This document shows positions 23,709-37,038 of a DNA stretch of 64,000 bases, one piece after another. Location of the stretch: assembly GCA_921293015.1 (NCBI GenBank), contig OV121082.1, forward strand, positions 20,687,748 through 20,751,747, given 5' to 3'. Within the stretch, counting starts at the first letter, position 1. The number at the start of each line of letters is the position of its first letter. The notes under the pieces are model-generated. The model worked only from the letters and a program-made list of their open reading frames with translations. It was not told where the DNA came from and did no database searches. The DNA comes from Phorcus lineatus. Lineage: Eukaryota > Mollusca > Gastropoda > Trochida > Trochidae. A program made the position numbers and the translations under genes.

Positions 23709-25404
23709 CATGTGACCTCCCAGAATGCAAGATCACTTGAAACGTGAGCAAGCCGAGTCTCAAAATGACTGATAGACCGTTGAAAAAAGATTTTAGAAGT
23801 GTAATTCGTATCTATATCATAATGGAACTCTTTTAAATTGACCTAATACTTTAATTGGTATTAGTACGAACATTTAATAACAGGCTGTGACTCTTCCAAT
23901 TACTTTAAACAAGATTTTCTCAGAAGTTATCATGCTCTTTAAGCACCACATGTAAACATTTGCCAGGCCTGCACATGGCTGTTTGATTGATGGCTGTCAA
24001 AACTACTTGCTCAAGAAATACAATTTACTCAATCTGCTTCTGAAATGCTGGTTTCGTGCATTTAGCTAATATAACGTTTATGGAATACATGTTCATGTCA
24101 TTTTTTTGCATCAGATGTAATTAGATTAAGGGAAGTTTGAATTTGAAATTGATTTGAATTTGATTGTTAATTTGATTGTCAACGATCGTTTCTATTTTGT
24201 AACGTGTTTACCGTCAATATGCATGTAATTAGTTCTTCTTGGCTGGCTTATGATCTATTTCAGACATGGTCGTGACCAAGGAATGGATAAACTTACACTA
24301 TAACTAAAAAGAGCGAAAATGGAAATTAAAAAATAATAAAGAACGTCATCCGAATACCATATATAAACATGGTTAGTTAAACATATGAATGTCATCTAAT
24401 TATGTTTCTCGAATTTTCATCTTACTACATAGACTCTAGGCAATTTTTTTAAAAAGACAAACAATTAACACCATTATTTGAAACATACATGCCTTTAGAT
24501 CGAATAAGTTATTATAGCACATAAACGACCAAAATCGTCTAGACAAAGTAAGTTTTGGGATTACTGTTCAACTAATACGTCATTTTAAGTTTTCAAGAAG
24601 AAAAGAAAACTAGTCAAATGGTAGTGCAGAATGTTCAGAATAAAAGTCCACTGTTTACAAGTATTTCCAATTCAGTTTTTGCATACGAATGCAAGAGATG
24701 ATGCTTGATGCAATGGGAAAGCTAATCAATTAATAGTGCATGCATATAGGGATTAACAATTATTTTTGACATCCAATAACTTTTAAGATATTTTGAAAAT
24801 ATCCCATATCAGGAAGTTGATCATTCAAGAGATAACTAACATTTATTAAAGAAAGGATAACTATATTGGGAAAGCAAATAACCTTGCAAAGGCATAAAAC
24901 AGGTTTTGATTATAAAATGAATGATAGAGAAAACATAAAGACTTTAATGGCTCCCTTTTGAAAACATCGACGAAAATGTCCTGACAATATCCAAAAATAT
25001 TAACCTCAATACACAAAATTTCGTCAAAGAAAAATTACAATCATATTTGATCTTTGGATACTAGAATATAGCTTTGTTTTGTACATTGTCCCATCATGAT
25101 AGTGTAAAATGCCGGTATAAACGATTATTGGTCACTGTCAATGAAAGGAAAGTTTAGCTATGACAGATATATTCACTTGCTGGGTTAAAAAAAACAGGAT
25201 TGCTTCTCAGAAATGCCTGTCACGAGAAAAGACAAACCGATTAATTTGGATTCAAACAATTCCATAAATGTGCTTGGTAATGAATACAGACACTTTGTTT
25301 TTTATTAAAACTTATGCCAAAAACATAAATTTTCTATTCTTGAGAAAGAGATAAAATATAATTCTGGCCCTCTGTGGTCCCTCTGCAATTTAAAATCAAA
25401 ACAA

Positions 25405-25632
25405 ACATGTGCACGTGGTTTCATTAGTCGAGGCATTTGCAGATACAAATGGTCGGAAGGGTATATATTACTCTATATCTGACAGGACGGGAATACATTA
25501 ATGTATTTATCTCGCGTCGAAATAGAAAAGCTTTGAAAACGGAAGGAAATTGAATGTCTGTTACCATTTTGAATCAAGGAATTCTTGTGTAAAAAGGAGT
25601 CATTGAAAACTTTTCAGCGCAAGTGGAATGTT
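25405..25632 (+). repeat. Arm L, left fragment (interrupted by the CACTA element)
   Basis: This 228-bp segment matches, in reverse complement, M at about 41,369-41,600 and R at about 47,100-47,310. Shared words include ACATTAATGTAT, CGCGTCGAAATAGAAAAGC and TTTTCAGCGCAAGTGGAATGTT. It ends exactly at the transposon boundary and resumes at 32,262 on the other side. Confidence 0.85.
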
Positions 25633-25775
25633 CACTGGAGTAACGCGCGTTCATTCCATAACTTTCCAAATTTGGCAAGGCGGTCTTGCCAAAAACTGAA
25701 AGGCGTCCTTTCCACACTAAGGAAAGGTCGCCTTTCCGTTGCCTATCTTTCCAAATCGATTAAGTCAATGAAGCG
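25633..25775 (+). repeat. Left terminal inverted repeat and subterminal repeats
   Basis: The first 29 bp are the terminal inverted repeat. To about 25,755 there are repeated TTTCCA / CCTTTCC / GGAAAGG words and AGGCG(T)CCTTTCC or CGCCTTTCC motifs in both orientations. In known CACTA elements such subterminal clusters are bound by the element's own protein; here that role is inferred from position and composition. Confidence 0.8.
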
Positions 25776-27326
25776 CGCATAAAATCGCACTTTACGTTTT
25801 TCTTAATTCTAAGCAGTATGGTTGAAAAGGGTTTTTTTATTTCTTATTTGAAACATGAATTTGATTTCATGAAATTACGAGATCATGAAACTGTGTTAAT
25901 CATGGACGTGGAACGATTATTTTAAAATTAATAACTAGAAGAAAAGTGAAATGAAAAGCTGTTAAGAAGTCATTTTGAATTAAGTTAGCAGTTCAACATG
26001 TATTAAATAGAGTGGTTGAGTGGCATATATAAAGAAACAGTATCTGTTTAATTGGATAACATAGTTCAAATATCTATAAAGGTCATCAAAGGGAATTACT
26101 TTATAGTTATTTAAATAATAACGTGATTGTTATAATAATTTTATGGATAGTTATAAGGCACTTTTCCACGCACTGATACATGCTTAAAGTGCATTACTCT
26201 GAAGGTAAAGAATTAGCAAAGCGCTAAATTAAGTTAGGTAAAAATGAAAAGCTGCCTCATACACTTCTTTCATAAATCAATAAAGCATGTGTTACTTGAT
26301 CAGTTAAACATGTGGAACGTACCTTTTCAGTGAATGTATCCACAAGAACATATCCAATAAAATATCCAAGTCCTTTTTAGCTTAAGAACAGAACAATAAC
26401 CCATCACTGATCAGTGGCTAAACAGATAAACGACACAATCTCTACATCCAGCTATCACATTCAAACAATAATGGCGACCAGATGAGAAAAAGAGAGCCGA
26501 TGCAAAATTAGTTTTATAATTTCTTATCTAACCTCACAGATTTCATTGGATAACAGGATGCGGTAAAGCAGTGTATCCTGTTGTTTCAAGACACGAGAGA
26601 CACCGTCCTGACAAATCAGACTGATACATGGTCACTTGTCTACAAGCCACCTGCATGTGTTTGTACAGCACGGTTGACACCTGCTCAATACCTGAAGCTG
26701 ACAACTGGTCATAGTCTGATAGGTTTTATTGGTCTGAGATGCTAAATGGTATTATCTGACGCTAACGAGGACTCGTTGTTTTAGTAACATTTGTTAATTT
26801 TTCTAAAATCAGAACAACATAACAATGATAAACTCTAAATTTGCCCGTGCGGATCTCAGAAAAATAAGTCACTCACTGTAAAAAATAATATTGAATGCAT
26901 GATGAAAGAGAATGACCACACAAAATCATTTTTCATAGAGGCACGAAAAAGGATGAACATACATCTTGATAAATAAATAATAATAACAAAAAGATCAGCA
27001 CACACATCTCATATGATTTCCTCTGAAATTAAAATATTTAGTGATATTCGGAATTTTACCATGAGTTTATAACAACATGCTGGTTTTTTTTATATTTTGC
27101 TTGAGGTATCAAGTCAAAACATATTAATGAACATAGAAACCTATGTTTTAAGGTAGAGGAATTTGGATGAGGTACCACTTTTTATAAAATAAACAATTTA
27201 ACTTAGAATAAAGCCACTTTAAGTAAAAGGCATCAAGTTATTTTCGTATATAAACAGTTGATATGATAAACTTTTGTCATATGCTCTATATAGCCATTAA
27301 TATAAGAAATGAAGTTTGAAATTAAG

Positions 27327-27510
27327 AACCCTGCAGAAGCAGGGAGCTTGGATCTAGATGGATCTTGATGTTGTTTTAGATAGTATTATTGTTAATCTGT
27401 TATTTCTGTTTTGATAATAAAGCTTTTAGAAAAATCCCGGAGTAGCAGTGAGCTTGGGTCTAGATAAATAAGTCAATCCTGATGTTGTTTTAAATAGGAT
27501 TACTGTTAAC
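27327..27510 (+). repeat. Diverged direct duplication inside the CACTA element
   Basis: Two copies, starting at about 27,327 and 27,434, share GCAG(G/T)GAGCTTGG, then TCTAGAT, then CTTGATGTTGTTTTA or CCTGATGTTGTTTTA, then AGGATTA- or AGTATTATTGTTAA-like blocks in order. The period is about 107 bp. No function is seen. Confidence 0.65.
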
Positions 27511-28384
27511 TAAATGCTTGTGAATGACCCTTTGTCAATAATTTACAGAAGAACATTGCAGAAAAGAGTAGGGGATGTCTACATCAGTATTACACTATGT
27601 ATTCTTAAATGGGGCGTGTACATTTTGCCGCTCCAGAAGCAAGAGTAATGTGTTTATGAATTTGTTGGATAGAAAGTTTGAAGGGAACTAACCCCAATGC
27701 GCCAGACCATCTTCATTCTGAGGTAAGTGATTGACATAAATAATGTCTAAATCAAGGTTATTTTGTTGTATAAAGTACATCTCTTGGTTAGATCAATGCC
27801 TACCAAATATAGATCACTGATATTCTAACATAGATTATGAATAACGAGACATATTTCTACAGTATCCAACATCAGCCTGTTCTTGTGGCGTTAATTATGA
27901 AGCCTCTCTTCATTATTTCATATTATTTTGTGATTTTCGCCAAGACATGTTTTTCTATACTAAAGGATTTGATTTAAAGCAATATTATTGGTAATCAAAT
28001 CTTGTCTTCAGTTGAAAAAAGTTAATTGCTAAATTCAGTCCACATGCTTTTAAATTTAACAGGCAGATATTTTCCAACATAATGTTCACATGGCATACAT
28101 GTAGGCATGTGGATGACCAAAAGCATGAATTTTTCTAGTTGAATAAAGACATTCATTGAAATAACCAACCTTTTCAATATTCAAGAATAATTTTATGATT
28201 TCATATTTTTTTAATTCTAACAACAGTATATATATCATTATATTTTTATGAAACCATTGGCATACTTTATACTTTGGGGGAGGATATGCCCTATTAATTA
28301 ATCAATTTCGTATTTTGATCTCGTTAATCTTTGTTGTCAAACAACGTCACTTCTTTTGCAGACTCTCTCCCTGCCCCTCACACA

Positions 28385-30110
28385 CGCCCAACAAGTTTAT
28401 TGTCATGTTAAGGTCAGAGAGACATCCTTGATTGTCGGCTAGACTAGGTAACGAACGGTTAATTACCATGTAATAAAATTGTGCAACATCCTCTCTCTTT
28501 GAGTTGACAGAGAGCCCTGTATAGTTACTTAGCAAGGTAAGCCGTATTATCAAATTGTATGAGATTGTTTAATAACCATATCTTTATTTCGTACAAAATT
28601 TGGACTGGCGAACAAGTCATTTGGCCTATTTCAACGCCGTACCAATACAAAATTAAACAATACATGGATACAGAACATAACAACGAATTAGAGAAGTTAA
28701 AAACTTGTGAGAACTTGTGCTATAAATAACAAAGCAGAGCGAAAATTATCAAAATTGTTGCTCAACTGAAGCACGTGATTATAAGCGTGAATTAAATTCA
28801 AAATAATCTTAGTAATTGAAGAAATCACGAAAATCGTTTACTTATGTGTATAAAACGTGTTGAATTAAGGATGTTTCTATTCGTTAAGTACCTCAAATTG
28901 CCACTACCGTTCAGAACTCATATCCATGAATATAGAAATATGTTTGCTCTTAAAATTTTTGACAAATTAAGAGAAAATGTAACATACTTTGTCAATTTCC
29001 GCAAAAACATCTGGACGTGTCCGATATTTGTCTATTAATTTTCTACAATTCACTACAATCGAGCTTGAGGCGCACTTGATTATTTGACAAAATCAAGAGC
29101 TTGAATGTGAAATGTATGCGACATTATCACTTGGTATGAAACCGTTTGTTGAACGGCAAAGAGAACATTCACAGAAAGACATATGAAGCAAGATCTGGAG
29201 TTGGAGAAATGTAAGACATCTTATAACATGATATGAAACCCGTTGTTGATTGTCTTAACCATCCATTGATTTCAATGTTAGCACACCATGGAAGCAAGTC
29301 CAAAATTAATACGCAAGAGGTTAATACGCAAAGTGAAGTTTTTATTTACAATATTTACCACTTTTAATGGATATGTGCACATATTGTAGTATCAGTATAA
29401 AGTATCGTCAGTTGATTATAAATATCCATTAATATGTTTTCATGCATCCGTTTCTGTGTTCTTTTACAAAAATAGACTTGATATTATTGATAATTTTACT
29501 TTACACGGTGTTTCTAACCTTGACACAGAAATTTAAATTATTTCCTTATTTCCTTAAATTTCAAAAGAATTGATACAACATAGGAATTGTCAGAAAACAA
29601 TCTTATACCGTTTCATGTATGAGCAAACCTATCAACAGAAATGAATTGTTCATAAAACTATATTTTAACCTATGTATGAGCCGATTGAGCTTTCTATAAA
29701 ATCTTTTGTGGATATTTGAGGTTTGGTTACTGGGTTGGATATATTAAAACGTGACCTCCGAAATAAGCCCTGTTAATGTAATAATGAAAAGCCTAATATT
29801 TCCATCATAAATTGTAAACTCGATCATTGGCTAAATCTATATTTTAGATATGACATTCAAGTGAAACTCAATTCATAATCCGTTAGTCCAGGTCTCGGCA
29901 ATGGCATAGCGGGAAAACTATACCATAGACCGCCAAATAGCAATGAAAGCAATCCTGTCAGACGCTCTTTCCAAGCGAGGATCACTTCCAGACGCCCCAC
30001 CCCTCACCCTTTCTGGTCCAGCCTCTACACTAAACGCATCCAGTTAATTACCACTGTGAGATCAAAGAGGCAACCTTGATTGTCGGCTAGACAAATTAAC
30101 AAGATGTATA
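28385..30110 (+). repeat. Pair of related short segments inside the CACTA element
   Basis: Segments at about 28,385-28,455 and 30,035-30,105 share a core CCTTGATTGTCGGCTAGAC, preceded by a GTCAGAGAG or ATCAAAGAGG word and followed by TAGGTAAC or AAATTAAC. Both lie just downstream of pyrimidine-rich tracts. A duplicated internal block or a captured fragment would both fit. Confidence 0.55.
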
Positions 30111-30127
30111 TTGTTTATAATGAGCGA

Positions 30128-30172
30128 CTCTTCTCTCCCTCCCCTCCCCAACCCCCTTCTTTCCTCCCTTAG
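30128..30172 (+). other. Pyrimidine tract ending in AG
   Basis: A tract of about 43 bases, nearly all C and T, ends in CCCTTAG at 30,172. It resembles a 3' splice acceptor, as does CACTTCTTTTGCAG at about 28,350-28,363. The downstream sequence is not open over any convincing exon length, so a splice function is only a possibility. Confidence 0.3.
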
Positions 30173-32084
30173 CGTAGGCTTCACTACCATTCCAAATTTC
30201 TAAATTTTAAAAATATTCCCTCCCACCATTTTAGACCAGGCTCTCAAAAAACAATCCTCCCATTATTTCTCTCAATTTTGGACTTTTTCATAAAGGCTGC
30301 GGCCCGAGCGTGACATCAGCATTCGCTGGAAAGCGTTCGTTAAACTCTTAACTTAAGTAAGTAAGTCACAGAAAGCCTAAAGTGCATTATTTGAAATAGG
30401 GGATATGTAAGATTCAATAAAATATTTTGGTGGATCTGTATTATAAGATTTTTCTGTTTTGCTTGTTATTATCAAACAATAGCATTAGATTGTATGTTTC
30501 TAAATTCTATTTCTAAAATGTTCTTTATTATGTTGAGCTCATGAACAATATTAGATCAACGCTTTGTTGTTGATATCATAAGTTTTACCATAATTATACA
30601 TGACATTGTAAGTTGCAATTTACATACACATATCTAAATGTTTCCTTAATTTGGACAGCGAACGGATCAGCGAACTAGCTGTTGCCTTAGAATTTACTTT
30701 CCTGTAATGATAATTTATGAGACATATATATCTTTTCGAAATACATATCGAACAATCATAAACATGCATGATTAATGTAGTCATACATTTAAGTACAAAT
30801 ATTCGTTATATGATCCTGTATTTAGTTGTTTTATATAAAATTTAACGATTGACAAGGGATATTGTCATCTTCACAATGCTCTTATTACATCAACATTCTA
30901 TATTCTTTTTAAAAACTCATTCATACATTCTTGTATGCATACTAGTTTTAACCTAATCCAATTAAATTTTGAACCTATGAAGCTTGGAATTTAAAAAAAA
31001 AACAAATAAAAACACTTTTTTAGTTTTGATATTTATTTCTGAAACTGGTTTTGTCAATTATGTACTTCATGCTGAGTTTAGAATGTGGCGACGCAATTGC
31101 ACATCACAAGACACTGCTCAGATTCAATGAATACTGTCCATAGCTGGGTCCTAATGTTGTCATAATTAACAGGTGCCTATTATGTAATCCATTTCCTGTC
31201 AAATTTCATTGTTAGATTATTTGTCTCAAATAGCAGGCCCACACCTGTGCTTTGGACCCTTTGGTAAATGGCGGCTTATGTCAACATCCGTTCATACTGA
31301 CATAACTCCTGGCATTACACAGCTAATTAGTACATCTTAACAACGACAAACATTATAAACCAATGAACTTGTAGAATATGCGTTCAACCAATGAGAAGAA
31401 AATCTTCTGCAATGCTATCGATGCTTACAGTCACTTGAAAAAAGTAGATCATTTGGAAAGGTACCCAAATTTAGTAGGATTATTCAGGAAGTCGATCAAG
31501 TTGCAAACAATTCATGGATTACTTTTTCTGACGATTGAAACGGGTATGTACTTTGTCATTGATAATCTTTCAAACTTCACTTTCAAAAAGGTCACCATTT
31601 ACCTTTGAAATCAAACAAATTATTGCGAACAAATGATAATCAATGCCAAAAATTGTTTATTAACATTTTCCATGATTAAATTCATACAATTTTCTAAATA
31701 TCTTTTAATTTTAAATGATGCAATTTTCAAACTCTATATCTCTTATTCATTTCATGTGTTTAAGTCAATCCTAAAATGATTTATTTAATTTCTGCAATAA
31801 ACTAATATGCAGGATTTGATTCATCATTTTAAAAACAAAGTCTTCTTTTGTTAAAAAATTGCGATGAAAAACGTTTTAATTTTTTTCAAAAGTAAATTAA
31901 CTTTGATGTATTTTAAGAATCAATCTTTCAAACAAAATAAAGATTTTGAAAATGTAAAAATAGGTTAACTTAATCAAAAACTTCTAAAGGTATTCAATAA
32001 CATGACGAATTTGACAAACAAAATAAAGGGACATAACTCTTGGTAAGACAGGTAAGGTGCTAATTAGTGTTTATGGCTGTGGAA

Positions 32085-32258
32085 AGGTCACCTTGCCGTG
32101 CGTTCTTTCCAAAGAGGCTTTGGAAAGGGCGTTCTTTAAGCCTTTGGAAAGGTGTGGAAGGGTGCCTCTTTCCTTTATGGAAAGGTGTGGAAGGGTGCCT
32201 CTTTCCTCTTGGAAAGGACGCCTTTAAGCTTTTGGAATGAACGCTCGTTACTCCAGTG
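32085..32258 (-). repeat. Right terminal inverted repeat and subterminal repeats
   Basis: The last 29 bp are the terminal inverted repeat. The preceding 140 bp are packed with GGAAAGG and CTTTCC words, including a 33-bp tandem duplication (GGAAAGGTGTGGAAGGGTGC at 32,146 and 32,179). The cluster is denser than at the left end. Confidence 0.8.
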
Positions 32259-32261
32259 GTT

Positions 32262-35200
32262 GTAACTTAAACATGATATGAAACTCCTTCAATAAAGGAA
32301 GAGATTAACTAAGTTATTCCCGGCCAAAAAGGAAGAAATTATAGCTTAATTAGAAAATATTTGGAAAGAAGTTTCTTGTGTTTCTATTTTATGAGGAAGG
32401 GAATAAATTATGTATTAAAATGCATCTTATCTCGTCATGATTGGGCATTCAGATTTATTATAAAGTGTTTTGTTTATTAAAAGTATCTTTTCAGCAACCT
32501 GTGTGTTATGTTATTTATCACAAAACAGTGTTATTTATTAAACAAAAATTATTAATATATTAACTGATTAACCAAAATCGAAATTTTGAAAAACAAAGCA
32601 GAGAGATATACATGATCCTACAAGTCAAAGAGGTAGGATTTTAAAATCGTTTCTAGTTGCAATAAAAAGCTTTGATTTCAGCAATGAATTATTTCTAGGA
32701 ATAAACCTATACACTTAAGTGTAGAAAACCCCATAAAATGAAAGTCTCAGATCATAAAACTACCATCAGATTCAAATTTGGTCTCGTTATGGGATATGTG
32801 TGATGTACTTTTGGACTTGATAGTCAAATGCGACCATTTATTTTTAAGAGCAAATCAAAAGTTGATGTTTTACATGTATATAAAAATATGAAAATAATCC
32901 AACAAAGAATAACCAAAATGTATGATAAACGTTCTGGTGAGTCTGTTCAGCTTAAAATGATATCATTTACTTCCTGTATTCGGCTGGGCTGTAGTTCATT
33001 CTGAAACATTAGCAATGTCCAAAATGAAAAAGACAACAAATGATCAGTTGTATCAGTTGGACATTCCCTAAATCGGAAACACATTAATGAACTCCTGGTT
33101 TCTTTGTAAATGTTTGAATGATGTTAGCATTACTGGCTGACAGTAAGTGGGAGATAAAAGTTATCGTTACGTCCCATTAGATATTTTGACTTCACAAGCT
33201 GCTCATCATCACTGTCACCGTTAAGCTGAGTTAATTTCATGAATTGAAATGGTGGACGCTATTGTTGAGATGAAGTTTAACAAAATGAACGATTTCGCAA
33301 CATATTCTTAGGCCTCGTTGTGTTTCTGAAAAAGAGGGATTTGTTAAATGTTAAGATGTTTAATGTTAATCTCACTTAACTTTACTGACTAATCTTAACA
33401 ACAAACGTATCAACTTTCATGGGCAATGCGTTAGGTGAAGTGTCAGGAAATACACTTGCTTTAATTATCTTGAACAAACAAATGGGTCTAGGCATCCTTT
33501 AGGAACATGCAAAATCAATCGGTCCTTTCTCAGCCTACACTGTCATTTAGACAGAGTATCGTAATCGTCTAGACACATGGGTTTCCAACGAATCATGAGA
33601 AAGCAAACCATGATAACTATTTGCAATGAACTTTATATCATGCTAATAGATAGTATAGAGATATGTTGATTTTGATAAATTTGCGAATAAGGTTTGTTGA
33701 ATACTTAAGTACATCTTATTAGTCGCCCTTGTAGGATACTGCAGTGTAATATCTATACAGCGATTTTAAACAAGTGTGATACCGCTGCACGTTTGACGTC
33801 ACAATAGTTTGTAGTTGCAACATCTTGATATCAGCATCGCTGTCACAATGGCATCAATGATTTTATCAGTTGTTGATACGCTTAGTGCTTCAAAAACCGT
33901 TCAAGCATATTCAGCTCTAGCACCGTGAGCATCCTTTATTTATAAACATTGTCAAACAATTTAAAAACCAGAAGAAAACTTTATAAGAAAACATAAAATA
34001 AGATAGCGTGTTCTTATGAGTGATGTCTCATATTTGATAGGCGGCTTATGTTTCCTAACCTTTCAGTACGCACTAAAGGTTTTCATTTAAACTATTTTAT
34101 TCTCTATTTTGGAAATTCCAATGACTCATGTGATATGTTTGGTGTTGACATTGCCATTTTTTTAGGCTGTGATAATATATTCGACTAATTGGTTTTGTCA
34201 GTCACATGAAAACAGAATCAGCGAAATTTCATGTATGGGGAAGATTGTCTCAAGATTGAGCACAAGCAAATAGACATGGAAATGTTAGTAGTAAAATATC
34301 GTTTACTTGTCTTGTTGAAATCATGAGAAACTATGTATTGTCATTTATATTGATTTTTCTATAAAAACCGTTTGTTTAGAAGTAGATACATTATGACACA
34401 AGGGATGTATACGAATCATCAGTCAACTATAACATCATGAAGGGTGGAGCCCCCGAGTGAGTGATAGCAAGCTGACATTATTTTCAGTGATGAGTAAAAC
34501 CTGGTTCATGATCAGCTTGATATTTGTTGTTTCCAATAATTGAGAAAGAGTTAAGTGTCAATGTCTTTGGGGTTTTTTTCTATCACCGAGCGGCTTCCTT
34601 TTCTTCAATTCTGACTACATGCCTAACAGTGAGTGCAACAATGTTGAAATACCTCAAGGTCACCAGAACTTCGTAAATAAGTGTTGTTGATAAATTCGTG
34701 ACGAAATAGTTATATGAACAATATTCTTAAAACATGACTTATCATTTTGTAATGATCAAAAGGAAATAAGGCACTCATTGGATTATTAAGAATATGACAT
34801 AGTCACTCAAATGATCTTTATTCACATTTTGTGATGACTGATTGTTATCGACCATTTTGATTTCATATTTCATATATTGACAATATAGTTTTAACCAACT
34901 GCAATATGTACGTCCCTTCAGAAATAACAGACTAATGGACATATAGTATTACAGTTAGTTTCATCTAAAATGCCAACATTGAATACACGAAATATTCGAA
35001 AGATCGCTTTCATTGTTTTGATAATTTTGTTTGATTATATGCGTTGAATATTCTTAGACCAAATTGGGATTAGATAATCATTATGATTTTAAAATCATAA
35101 GATCAATCAGATCTTGATATGAAATATGTAACAGAAGTTGTAAGGTGTTTATTTTGAACGTAATCAAATATTTGTAATATATTCTCCTTTTCACATTATT

Positions 35201-37038
35201 TCATATCTTGCAATTCGGACTATGGGACGGAAAATATTCGAAGATTATCCAAATGACTAAATATGATTAATCTCAAGAACAAGTACAACTTAAAGAAAAA
35301 ACCAGTAGCATGTTTTAAAGTGACACTTGTTTATTTCAAGGATCGGGAAGTGTGGTACCTTTACCACTTGCAATAATAGTCTTGTCAAAGCTTATCCCTC
35401 AAGGGGACGTTAAGAAGAAATCATGGCTGATCTTGTTGCACTTGGGGATCAAACAAGACTTGACGTCATTTGATCGTGTCCTCCTGGCCATTATTTCGTG
35501 CGACTGACATTCTAACAGTGTGTTTACAGAGCAAGATAGTCTTGTTTCCCTCTGGGAATCTTGAAATCTTTGTGACGAGTTCATTGACAACATAAACACT
35601 CTATAAGTGTTCTCAAGAGAAAAGACAATGGCTACTATCCATATCTCTGATATTAGTAGACCGCTGATCTGTGTCGAGTTCACTGACGACGCATGTCACG
35701 GTTTTAACGTTAAAATTAGAAGAATAAAAGAGAAAGATTCCTAAATCCCTACAAGTGTTGATTCATGTTTATCCAAGAGGTCACTGTCTAACTACTATCA
35801 GTATTAAATTCCAGTCAATTTATTGTGTATCACAATCATAAAGATGTTAACTTTGATACTAAAATAACCATCATTCGGCTATCTTGAAAATACCTCTATA
35901 CTTCTATAATGATAAATAACAACGATTTTTGTCCTTATATTGTTTTCTTATTTCCAATAAATCAGTCTTGGTATCTAATCAAGACTTCTCAAACAAAATA
36001 TTCAGACTTAACTTGGTCTTATGCCATCATTGTAAACATAATCGTTAAAACTGGCGACTGATCAGTTGAAATGTGACCTTAGCATATAACGTTTCAGTTT
36101 CTTTGTATACTCAGGCTGACCGGTAAAGCCATTAACGTGAGCCCATGACTATACATGTAAAACTTATATTCAGTGAAGATGCAGATGTGATGCTAAACCT
36201 TATGATGTCGTTGTCTTTCCTTTCTGTGCACATTCGATTAAAGTTTTGGCTTTCCCGCTGCTTAAGGAAATATCCGAGGCCTTTCGAATGATAACTTTAC
36301 AACTACTTCTAGTTCAATGTTTTCACTAAACGTTGTTGAAGAAGAAATACGTACAGCATACACTGAAAGTAAGTCATAATCATATATTTTATTCACATGA
36401 ATTATTTCTTTAGATTTTACTGTGTCCAAAGCTTGTAGGAATTATCTCCTCAAACATGAAGGATTACTGTGGAATGAGTACTGTGTACTCAACTACCCTT
36501 AGCTTACCCTGAACGAACAAATTATCTTGTATATCAGCAGAAGACATCTGGAGCATCTGTGTTCAGTTAAGTTTGGAAGCGCAGAAGAAAACGATCAACT
36601 TCTACATGGACAGACACACCAAATCTTTTCAGGTGACTAGAAGGTGTGAGAGTTTAAAGATACCAGATTCCCTCACGTTGAAAGTGGCATGTAATGTTCA
36701 AAAGAAATCAATGTATGTATCTAAAAGAATTTTCCATATTTCCATATTGATTACCAAAGGAACTTCATGAGGAAAAAATATGTTCTATGATATCGTGGAA
36801 AGTTATCTTTTAAAACGATTTACAACTGTGTGATAATTTTGAAGAAGATGTATAAGTTCGATTTTGCCAGAACAAATCAGGTATAAACGTGATTTGCGGA
36901 AACGCCCTGAACTCACTGTATTTATTTGTATGATGTCCTGTTACAATAGGCAGAATTGTTTCCCCTTTACATTGAGATAAATATATTATTTCAATAACAC
37001 AAAATATCCTGAAAATATGTTAATTGAAACATTTTGTA
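32262..37038 (+). repeat. Arm L of large inverted duplication (pairs with R)
   Basis: The whole 4.8-kb segment reappears reverse-complemented as 42,183-47,096. Its left 2.95 kb (32,262-35,215) also matches M (38,418-41,365). The far edge is where ...AATTGAAACATTTTGTA at 37,038 stops matching R. The copies are high in similarity by eye (a few per cent substitutions, small indels). No gene is supported inside; the longest frame shared with R is the 94-codon frame at 35,399-35,683. Confidence 0.9.
35399..35683 (-). other. 94-codon open frame shared by arms L and R (L copy)
   Basis: The frame begins MNSTQISGLLISEIWIVAIV and has the same length and start as the frame at 43,669-43,953 in arm R. 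There is no known domain or signal. The two copies differ by three nucleotides in 285 and all three change the residue (I/T at 6, Q/K and R/G at about 37-38), which is not the pattern of purifying selection on a protein. The frame is probably open by chance and preserved because the duplication is young. Confidence 0.3.

Larger units (their letters stand above)
22150..25404 (+). repeat. Old segmental duplicate, copy 2 (pairs with 8.0-11.2 kb)
   Basis: This is collinear with copy 1 at an offset of 14.1-14.3 kb; anchor words are given under copy 1. It differs by carrying the 62-bp tandem array at 23.4-23.7 kb and the 42-bp duplication at 22.96 kb, neither of which I see in copy 1. It ends just where the arm-L homology begins (about 25,405). 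Confidence 0.65.
25633..32258. mobile_element. CACTA (EnSpm/CMC)-type DNA transposon, 6,626 bp, non-autonomous
   Basis: The termini are inverted: CACTGGAGTAACGCGCG at the left against the complement of CGCTCGTTACTCCAGTG at the right, about 29 bp with two mismatches. GTT flanks the element on both sides (25,630-25,632 and 32,259-32,261) and occurs once at the empty sites in M (41,366-41,368) and R (47,097-47,099). A 3-bp duplication plus CACTG ends is the CACTA signature. Both ends carry GC-richer subterminal clusters of GGAAAGG/CCTTTCC words. No transposase was found: the largest interior frames are 60-80 codons without motifs, so a trans-acting source is inferred. The interior holds small internal duplications and CT-rich tracts. 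An alternative superfamily with CACT ends cannot be excluded without a related autonomous copy. Confidence 0.88.
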
